Source: Actinomycetota bacterium
GTDB lineage: Bacteria; Actinomycetota; Thermoleophilia; Miltoncostaeales; Miltoncostaeaceae
Direction: 5' to 3'
NCBI GenBank assembly: GCA_963169235.1
Contig: CAUJCX010000008.1
Span: forward strand, 1 to 39,913
DNA: 39,913 nucleotides
Of the stretch, positions 34,170-39,913 are shown piece by piece. The translations under genes were made by a program, and so were the position numbers. Positions within the stretch are counted from its first letter, which is position 1; every line of letters starts with the position of its first letter. The notes under the pieces were generated by a model, which searched no databases, was not told where the DNA came from, and was given only the letters and a program-made list of their open reading frames with translations.

Positions 34170-35200
34170 GCGCCCGCCTCCAGCGCGGCCAGACGCTCCT
34201 CGCGCAGCCGTGTCTTCTCGTCGGGTTCGATGATGCAGGCGTCCAGGTGGCCCGAGCCCCGGTCACGCAACTCGGGCACCGCGGCGGTGCACTCGGGACG
34301 CACGTGCCGGCAACGGGGGCTGAACGCGCATCCCGGCGGCAGCGTGATCAGCGACGGTGGTTGCCCGTCGATGGGGATCAGCCGCTCGACGCGCACGTCG
34401 GGGCGCGGCACCGACTCGAGCAGCCCCCACGTGTAGGGGTGCTGAGCGTCCTGGAACACCTGGTCGCGGGCGCCCAGCTCGGCCGGCCGGCCGGCGTACA
34501 TCACCATCACGTCCTGCGACACGTCCGCGATGGTGGCCAGCGAGTGGCTCACCAGCACCACGCCGATGTTGAACTTCTCCTTCAGCTCATCGATGAGCTC
34601 CAGGATCTGCGCCTGGATGGTGACGTCGAGCGCCGTGGTGGGCTCGTCGGCGATCAACAGCGACGGCTTCAGCACCAGCGCCATCGCGATCATCGCGCGC
34701 TGGCGCATGCCGCCGGAGAACTCGTGCGGGTACTGCCGGGCCCGGGTCTCGGGCGACGGCATGCCGACCTCGGCCAGCGACTCCACCGCCAGCCGCGCGG
34801 CTTCTTTCTTGGAGGCGCCGGTGTGGGTCAGCACCACCTCGGCGATCTGGTCGCCCACGCGGTGCATCGGGTGCAGCGACGTCATGGGGTCCTGGAAGAT
34901 CATCCCGATGCGCTTGCCGCGGATGTCGCGCAGGCGCGCGGCGGACGCGTCGATGATCTCCTCGCCCTCGAACAGCACGCTGCCGGAGATGCGGGCGCTC
35001 GAGCGGTTGATGAGGCCCATCACGGTGAGGAACGTGATGCTCTTGCCCGAGCCCGACTCGCCCACCACGCCCAGCGTCTCGCCCCGGTCGAGCGCGAACG
35101 ACGAGCCGTCGACGGCCTTCACGACTCCGTCCTCGGTGGGGAAGTGCACTCGCAGGTCGCGCACCTCCAGGAGCTTGTGGCCCTCCCGGGGTGAGCTCAC
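34166..35200 (-). CDS. Peptide/nickel-type ABC importer ATPase 1 (DppD/OppD)
   Basis: First ATPase, 344 residues from a GTG that overlaps the permease stop. Motifs are Walker [10 protein letters not shown], the Q-loop region [22 protein letters not shown], signature [15 protein letters not shown], Walker [13 protein letters not shown], and H-loop [20 protein letters not shown]. The oligo_HPY C-terminal domain has [14 protein letters not shown], a cysteine cluster found in this family, where some members bind an iron-sulfur cluster. Longer start codons upstream would overlap the permease gene more deeply and add His/Arg-rich noise. Confidence 0.95.
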   Translation of the reverse strand: MSSPREGHKLLEVRDLRVHFPTEDGVVKAVDGSSFALDRGETLGVVGESGSGKSITFLTVMGLINRSSARISGSVLFEGEEIIDASAARLRDIRGKRIGMIFQDPMTSLHPMHRVGDQIAEVVLTHTGASKKEAARLAVESLAEVGMPSPETRARQYPHEFSGGMRQRAMIAMALVLKPSLLIADEPTTALDVTIQAQILELIDELKEKFNIGVVLVSHSLATIADVSQDVMVMYAGRPAELGARDQVFQDAQHPYTWGLLESVPRPDVRVERLIPIDGQPPSLITLPPGCAFSPRCRHVRPECTAAVPELRDRGSGHLDACIIEPDEKTRLREERLAALEAGA

Positions 35201-36162
35201 TGCAGCCTCACGCGGGGATCGATGATGGCCAGGAGCACGTCGGCGATGAGCGTGAGGATGCACACGGCCGCCGCCACCACGACGGTCACCGCCATGGTCA
35301 CCGGGAGATCGTTGTTGTTGGCGGCGATCAACAGCCAGTTACCCAGCCCCTGCATGTTGAACACCGTCTCGGTCACGATGGTGCCGCCCACCAGCGCCCC
35401 CAGGTCGATGGCGAACAGGGCGATGATGGGTGCCAGCGCGGGTCGCAGCTCGTGGTGCATCACCACCTTGCGCGGCGACAGGCCCTTGGCCCACGCCGTG
35501 CGGATGTAGTCCTCGCTGACCACGTCGATCATGTTGGCCCGCACCAGGCGGGCGTAGATGGCCGCGTACAGCAGGGCCAGGATGCACCAGGGCAATATCA
35601 GGTGCGCGAACCATTGCCCGGGATTCTGCGCAAACGGCACATAGCCGGTGCCCGGCAGCCAGCCCAGGTGCTTCCAGAAGATCAGGAGCGACAGGAGGGC
35701 CAGCCAGAACACGGGCGCCGAGATGAAGAACAGGCAGATGCCCATCAGGCCGCGGTCCCAGAACGTCTTGCGCTTGAGGGCCGAGATCACGCCCACGGGC
35801 ACGCCGATGACCATCCACATCAGCGCGCCGCCGACGATGATCGAGCCCGTCACGCGGGAGCGGTCGATCAGCTCGGGAAGCACCGCGTCGCGCGTGTGGA
35901 ACGAGTAGCCGAGCCCCGGCCAGCCGTACTCGTCACCTCCGATGAGGCGGCTGAGGAACAGCCAGTACTGCTGCGGCAGGCTCTTGTCGAGGCCCAGGTT
36001 GACCCGGGCCTGCGCGATGAGCTCCTCCGTCGGCTGCTTGCCCGCGAAGCGCAGGGCCGGATCGCCCGCCGGCAGCACGAAGAAGATCAGGAACGTGAGG
36101 ATCGACGCCAGCAGGACGATGAACACCGTCCACAGCAGTCGTCTGATGATGTAGCGGCCCAT
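35197..36162 (-). CDS. Peptide/nickel-type ABC importer permease 1 (DppB/OppB)
   Basis: Inner-membrane permease of 321 residues with six membrane segments. The start MGRYIIRRLLWTVFIVLLASILTFLIFFVLP is diagnostic for DppB/OppB. The loop SEDYIRTAWAKGLSPRKVVMHHELRPAL is the EAA-type ATPase contact. A segment of about 55 residues after the first membrane helix (residues 40-95) is extracytoplasmic. It is separated from the binding-protein gene upstream by 57 nt that hold a large hairpin. Confidence 0.95.
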   Translation of the reverse strand: MGRYIIRRLLWTVFIVLLASILTFLIFFVLPAGDPALRFAGKQPTEELIAQARVNLGLDKSLPQQYWLFLSRLIGGDEYGWPGLGYSFHTRDAVLPELIDRSRVTGSIIVGGALMWMVIGVPVGVISALKRKTFWDRGLMGICLFFISAPVFWLALLSLLIFWKHLGWLPGTGYVPFAQNPGQWFAHLILPWCILALLYAAIYARLVRANMIDVVSEDYIRTAWAKGLSPRKVVMHHELRPALAPIIALFAIDLGALVGGTIVTETVFNMQGLGNWLLIAANNNDLPVTMAVTVVVAAAVCILTLIADVLLAIIDPRVRLQ

Positions 36163-36180
36163 GGCTTTGCGCGGGTGCGC

Positions 36181-36209
36181 GGTGGGGGACGCGCGTGGCG
36201 CCCCCCACC
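36181..36209. terminator. Intercistronic hairpin between binding protein and permease genes
   Basis: GGTGGGGG (36181-36188) pairs with CCCCCACC (36202-36209). GCGGGT and ACCCGC just outside can prolong the structure. In such operons a hairpin here commonly keeps binding-protein mRNA in excess over permease mRNA. Confidence 0.6.
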
Positions 36210-36219
36210 CGCGGCACTC

Positions 36220-38136
36220 TTACTTCTGCAGTCCGGGGTCCACGGCCACGTGGGCGAGGGACGACTCACCCGAGTCCTGGTCGAAGTCCCACTGCGTCAC
36301 AGCCGGGCCCAGCAGGTTGGTGTGGAGGGCGTTCATGTACGGCACCCACGGCACGACCTCGGTCATGACCTTGGTGTCGAACTCCTTCCAGCAGGCGATG
36401 CGCTCCTCGCCGCCCGTCTTGCGGCACTTGTCCATGTCGGCGTCCACGCTGGGCACGCCGTCCTTGGGCAGGGTGACGCCCAGCTTCTTCGCCTGGTCGG
36501 GCGTGATGCCCACCAGCGAGTAGTTCGTGTTGCCCGTCGGGATGATGTTGCGCCCGTCGAACAGCACGGCGAACGTCGTGGCGTCCGGGTAGTCCTTGCC
36601 CCAGCGCGCGTTGGACGCGAGCGGCACCTGGTTCTTGACGGTCTGCAGCGTCTCGTACGCGGGACCCGTCGGCAGCTCCTTGGCGTCCAGCTGGATGCCG
36701 ATCTTCGCGAAGTTGTCGATCACGATCGGGCCGAGCTTCGCGTACGCGCCGTAGTTGCGGTTCAGGTACAGCACGCCCTTGCACGGACCGGCGTCACACA
36801 TGCCGTCCTTGTCGGTGTCGTACGCCGACTGCTTCATCTCCTCCTGGGCCTTGGCCAGGTCACCGGCCGAGCCCTCGGTGGCGTACGGGTCGATGCTGTT
36901 GTCGCCGTCGAGCAGCACGGGCGGGATGGTGTGGCCCGTGACGTCGCCGTAGAGCTTGCCGCCCCACGCCCGCTGCAGCGCGGTCTTGTCGACGATGAAG
37001 TTGGCCGCCTTGCGCACGTGGATGTCGTCGAACGGCGGCGTGGTGAGGTTCATGGTGAGGTAGTTGGTGCTGTCCTCCGGGTTCGACCGGAAGCGGTCCT
37101 TCAGCGAGTCGTCCGTCGTGTACTTACGGGCGACGTCCGGCGGCACCGACAGGCCCGCGGCCTCCTCGAGCTCACCGGCCTGGATCTTGTCGAACACGTC
37201 CTTCTCGTTGGTGTTGACCGAGATGTCGATGCTGTCCGGCATGGCCGAACGCTGCTCCGGGTCGTCCAGCGAGGCGTCGTAGTTGGGGTTGCGCACGAAC
37301 GTGATGCCGTCGGTGGGGTTGAAGCCCGCGATGGGCTTCTGCGTTGCGCAGCTCGAGATGTTGAGCTTGTCGGCGCCCTTGATCATGTAGGGACCCGTGC
37401 CCAGCACGTAGCGGCCGTACTCGCCGGCCTTCGTGTGGCACTTGCCCACCTCGGGCGGGATCGGCGCGGTGGCCGGCATCGCCAGGCGGAACAGGAAGTC
37501 GGGCGTCGGCTCGGTGAGCGTGAACGTGATGGTGTGGTCGTCCGGCGTCTCGATGCCGGAGATGGTCTTGGCCTTGCCGTCGGCCATCTCTTTGAAGCCC
37601 TTGATGGGCTGCACGTAGTTGGCGTACTGGGCACCCACCGACGGGGTGGCCATGCGCTCGAACGCGTACACGATGTCCTTGGAGGTGACCTCGCGGTTCA
37701 GCGGCGGCGACCACTTCACGCCCTTGCGGATCTTGAACGTCCAGACCGTGTTGTCGTTCTCGCCCTCGGGCAGTTCCTCGGCCAAGTCGGCCATCGGCTC
37801 GGTGCCCGCGGTGCCGCCCACGTGGCGGTAGCCCACAAGACCGCGGTTCAGGAGCATCTGCTGCAGGCCCCAGGCCCAGCCGAGGTACTCGGCCGACGGG
37901 TCGAACCCGCCCGTGAAGCCCAGGTCGGGCGTCGCGATGCGGTACGTACCGCCCTTCTTGGCGTCATCCGACATGAAGCGGGTCTCACTGCCCGAGCCGC
38001 CGCCCTGCGCCGTGGTCGCGGTGTCGCCGCCATTGGTGTCGCTCGACTTGTCGTCGCTGCCACAGGCGGCGACGCCGACTGCACCGACCAGGGCCACGCT
38101 GCCCAGGAGTGCAAGGGTTTTACGTCGCGATGTCAT
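36220..38136 (-). CDS. Peptide/nickel-type ABC importer binding lipoprotein (DppA/OppA)
   Basis: Family 5 solute-binding lipoprotein, 638 residues. The signal peptide ends at Cys25 (VAACGSDD). A Gly/Ser/Thr/Asp linker leads to the mature fold: GGTYRIATPDLGFTGGFDPS, VWTFKIRKGVKWS, SKDIVYAFERMATP and YVLGTGPYMIKG are standard SBP_bac_5 landmarks. An unusual insertion at about residues 438-455 (DTDKDGMCDAGPCKG) resembles a calcium-binding DxDxDG loop stabilised by a Cys pair, right before the VLYLNRNY strand. The ATG has GAGG 5 nt upstream. The substrate is not known; it could be peptides, but the family also binds nickel, sugars and other solutes. Confidence 0.95.
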   Translation of the reverse strand: MTSRRKTLALLGSVALVGAVGVAACGSDDKSSDTNGGDTATTAQGGGSGSETRFMSDDAKKGGTYRIATPDLGFTGGFDPSAEYLGWAWGLQQMLLNRGLVGYRHVGGTAGTEPMADLAEELPEGENDNTVWTFKIRKGVKWSPPLNREVTSKDIVYAFERMATPSVGAQYANYVQPIKGFKEMADGKAKTISGIETPDDHTITFTLTEPTPDFLFRLAMPATAPIPPEVGKCHTKAGEYGRYVLGTGPYMIKGADKLNISSCATQKPIAGFNPTDGITFVRNPNYDASLDDPEQRSAMPDSIDISVNTNEKDVFDKIQAGELEEAAGLSVPPDVARKYTTDDSLKDRFRSNPEDSTNYLTMNLTTPPFDDIHVRKAANFIVDKTALQRAWGGKLYGDVTGHTIPPVLLDGDNSIDPYATEGSAGDLAKAQEEMKQSAYDTDKDGMCDAGPCKGVLYLNRNYGAYAKLGPIVIDNFAKIGIQLDAKELPTGPAYETLQTVKNQVPLASNARWGKDYPDATTFAVLFDGRNIIPTGNTNYSLVGITPDQAKKLGVTLPKDGVPSVDADMDKCRKTGGEERIACWKEFDTKVMTEVVPWVPYMNALHTNLLGPAVTQWDFDQDSGESSLAHVAVDPGLQK

Positions 38137-38157
38137 TGCTACCTCGTGGGTTCGTGA

Positions 38158-39096
38158 TTATCGGTCGCTCTTCGGGTCCAGCGCGTCGCGCAGGCCGTCG
38201 CCGAGCAGGTTGAAGGCAAGCACGGTCAAGAGAAGGATGATTCCGGGGAACAGCATCAGCCACCAGGCCACGTCGTAGATCTGTGACCCGTCGGCGATCA
38301 TGCGCCCCCAGGAGGGTGTGGTGTCGGGTACCCCCAGGCCCAGGAACGACAGGTACGCCTCGAACAGCACCGCCTGAGGGATCATCAGCGAGGCGTACAC
38401 GATGATGGGCGAGATCAGGTTGGGCAGGATCTCGCGGAACATGATGGACGTGGGCCCGGCGCCGATGGCGCGGGCGGCGTCGACGAACTCGCGCTCGCGC
38501 AGCTGCAGCACGACGCCGCGCACGATGCGGAACATCCACGGCCACGTGAAGAACGCGCTGATCAGCACCACCAGCATCAGGCCGGGTTTGATGGCGCCGC
38601 GGGCGCAGCCCTCCTTGGACGCGCCGCACGCGGTCACGATGCCGATGGCGAACAGCAGGATGGGCAGCGACAGGATGATCTCGGCGATGCGCGACAGCAC
38701 GGTGTCGACGATGCCGCCCAGATAGCCCGCCACCAGGCCGAGCGCCACGCCCAGGCCGACGGCGAACAGCGTCGCCAGGAGGCCGACGGCCAGCGACACC
38801 CGGGTGCCGTAGATCATGCGCACCAGCACGTCGCGGCCGGACGCGTCGGCGCCGAACCAGAACTCGCTGTTGGGGCCCAGCGGCAACCCGAAGTCGTCCA
38901 GCATGGTGCGGTTGAACAGCTCGTTGGGCCCGTGCCCGATGAGCGACGCCAGCACCGGGGCGAAGATCGCCACCACCACCAGCAGGATGATGAACAGCAC
39001 GCTGGCCTCGGCCACCCTGTCGCGGCGAATCCGGCGCCAGAAAAGCTGCCAGGGCGTGCGTGCACCGATGGGTGCTTCCGCTGCGGGCTCTTCCAC
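38158..39096 (-). CDS. Peptide/nickel-type ABC importer permease 2 (DppC/OppC)
   Basis: Second permease, 312 residues from GTG 39096, first gene of the operon. It has a cytoplasmic N-terminus, a membrane segment at 32-52 (SVLFIILLVVVAIFAPVLASLIG), the OppC_N pattern FWFGADASGRDVLVRMIYGTRVSL, and five more membrane segments. The EAA loop is REREFVDAARAIGAGPTSIMFREILPNLI. A hydrophilic loop near residues 158-172 carries two cysteines. The start is uncertain: an AGGAGA (minus strand 39129-39124) lies 6 nt before an in-frame GTA at 39117, 7 codons upstream, while GTG 39096 has no ribosome binding site. Its gene order, C before A-B-D-F, is not the usual A-B-C-D-F. Confidence 0.93.
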   Translation of the reverse strand: MEEPAAEAPIGARTPWQLFWRRIRRDRVAEASVLFIILLVVVAIFAPVLASLIGHGPNELFNRTMLDDFGLPLGPNSEFWFGADASGRDVLVRMIYGTRVSLAVGLLATLFAVGLGVALGLVAGYLGGIVDTVLSRIAEIILSLPILLFAIGIVTACGASKEGCARGAIKPGLMLVVLISAFFTWPWMFRIVRGVVLQLREREFVDAARAIGAGPTSIMFREILPNLISPIIVYASLMIPQAVLFEAYLSFLGLGVPDTTPSWGRMIADGSQIYDVAWWLMLFPGIILLLTVLAFNLLGDGLRDALDPKSDR

Positions 39097-39153
39097 GGGA
39101 TCGACGGCGGTGCTTACGGGAGTTCTCCTGACCGGGACTTCGGGTGCGCGGGC

Positions 39154-39182
39154 AGTCTAACCGCACTTTGTGACGTTCGGCA
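39154..39182 (-). promoter_or_regulatory. Probable promoter of the dpp-like operon
   Basis: TAGACT (39159-39154) with TGCCGA (39182-39177) and a 17-nt spacer, upstream of the AGGAGA ribosome binding site on the minus strand. Confidence 0.4.
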
Positions 39183-39314
39183 CGCTCGGGCGCGACAACC
39201 TAGCACCCGTGTGTGAAAGATGGGACGCTGCCGCGAGCGAGCGCGGCGGGCCGCCTCGGCGCGGTGTGCCTGCTGCGGATCGCGTCGGTTCATCCATGCG
39301 AAAGGAACGGCGGG

Positions 39315-39913
39315 ATGGGGGAGTGGAGTGACTGGTACCGGCGCGAGGACCCCACCGGGTGGGTGCTGCCACGCATCCTCCGACGGCGGGCCGAGGACCA
39401 TCCCGAGCGCCCGTACTACCGCTTCGGCGCCGGGGAGTGGATCTCCTACGGCGACATGGCGACCCGCACGTGGCGCGTGGCCAACGCGCTCATCCGGCGG
39501 GGCATCGGCAAGGGGGACGTGGTCTCCACGCTGTTGCCCAACATGGAGCCGCACCTGGAGATCTGGTTCGGGATCCTCACCTCCGGCGCGACGCAGTGCC
39601 CCATCAACACCGCCTACCGCGGCGACTTCCTGTCGTGGGCGATCAACCTGCCGCAGTCGCGGATGCTCATCATCGGCGACGGGTTCCTGGAGGAGCTGGA
39701 CGGCGTGGTGGACGAGCTCCCGAAGCTCGAGCGTGTGGTGGTCGTCCCCACCGGCAACCGGAAGGGGCCGGACCCCCGCAAGCCGTGGGAGACCCTGGAG
39801 TCGTTCCTCGACGGCGCGACCGACGCGGACCCCGGCGTGGACGTCCCGTGGACGGGCGACGCCCGCATCATGTTCACCTCCGGCACCACGGGCCGCAGCA
39901 AGGGCGTCATCAA
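39315..39913 (+). CDS. AMP-dependent acyl-CoA synthetase/ligase, 5' part
   Basis: N-terminal 199 residues of an ANL-superfamily adenylating enzyme; the frame is still open at the window end. It opens MGEWSDWYRREDPTGWVLPRIL and runs through ISYGDMATRTWRVANALIRRGIGKGDVV and LLPNMEPHLEIWFGILTSGATQCPINTAYRG, normal for acyl-CoA ligases. The phosphate-binding A3 motif IMFTSGTTGRSKGVI is reached just before the end. The overall look is that of CaiC-like or medium-chain acyl-CoA ligases, but substrate residues lie outside. AAAGGA lies about 9 nt before the ATG. It is divergent from the dpp-like operon across a 218-nt gap. Confidence 0.92.
   Translation, partial: MGEWSDWYRREDPTGWVLPRILRRRAEDHPERPYYRFGAGEWISYGDMATRTWRVANALIRRGIGKGDVVSTLLPNMEPHLEIWFGILTSGATQCPINTAYRGDFLSWAINLPQSRMLIIGDGFLEELDGVVDELPKLERVVVVPTGNRKGPDPRKPWETLESFLDGATDADPGVDVPWTGDARIMFTSGTTGRSKGVI

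Noticed and set aside
35191-38157. A 988-residue plus-strand open frame
   Set aside because: It lies fully opposite the binding-protein and permease genes, is His/Arg/Val-rich and matches no family. It is an antisense effect of high GC.

Overview
The window is a stretch of very GC-rich bacterial chromosome with dense genes, frequent GTG starts, 4-bp ATGA/GTGA gene overlaps and a strong third-position G/C bias. A WhiG/FliA-type sigma factor, a class I lysyl-tRNA synthetase, a two-subunit 2-oxoacid:ferredoxin oxidoreductase, a thioester-domain surface protein and several diguanylate cyclases together suggest an actinomycetote. My inference is the Thermoleophilia/Solirubrobacterales side rather than a streptomycete or mycobacterium, but there is no rRNA in the window to confirm it. 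I saw no prophage, insertion sequence, integrase or CRISPR array. This is mostly core chromosome with a few accessory genes.

Layout. 1-2809: end of a PTS-type dihydroxyacetone kinase operon (dhaL, then a DhaM-HPr-enzyme I fusion). 2841-5682: sigma factor, secreted M23 peptidase, Nif3-like protein. 5721-5955: tRNA-Gly(GCC) and tRNA-Cys(GCA). 6036-9797: a Rid-family gene divergent from a three-gene ABC-2 exporter. 9812-14375: a membrane-anchored SH3-like protein, class I lysS, and a secreted thioester-domain protein. 14524-18312: iron-type ABC importer operon (ATPase, binding protein, fused permease) behind a TTAGGT/ACCTAA palindrome. 18380-21706: GNAT protein and korAB. 21755-25941: GGDEF/HD-GYP protein, purE and purK, and a tRNA-Val with an unusual loop. 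26034-26302: a frameshifted antitoxin-like remnant. 26604-32979: three more GGDEF proteins interleaved with a cold-shock protein, a secreted glycosidase and a thioredoxin-fold protein. 32976-39096: five-gene peptide/nickel-type ABC importer. 39315-end: start of an acyl-CoA synthetase.

How the genes work together. The dha genes would phosphorylate dihydroxyacetone with PEP, and the fusion protein carries every phosphocarrier step in one chain. The fbp-like and dpp-like operons are complete importers. The four GGDEF proteins, one with an HD-GYP phosphodiesterase domain, make 21.7-33 kb a local concentration of cyclic-di-GMP genes with different input modules: membrane, GAF and a degenerate receiver. 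Several genes (ridA-like, purK, the glycosidase) have a TANNNT -10 element exactly 7 nt before ATG, the arrangement of leaderless transcripts. Convergent gene pairs are separated by strong GC hairpins, mostly without a U-tract.

No wholly new multi-gene system is evident. The best leads are the complete DhaM-HPr-EI fusion, an unanchored thioester protein next to the iron operon, the cyclic-di-GMP cluster, a Ca-loop insertion in the peptide-binding protein, possible non-standard start codons in two ABC operons, and the broken antitoxin gene.
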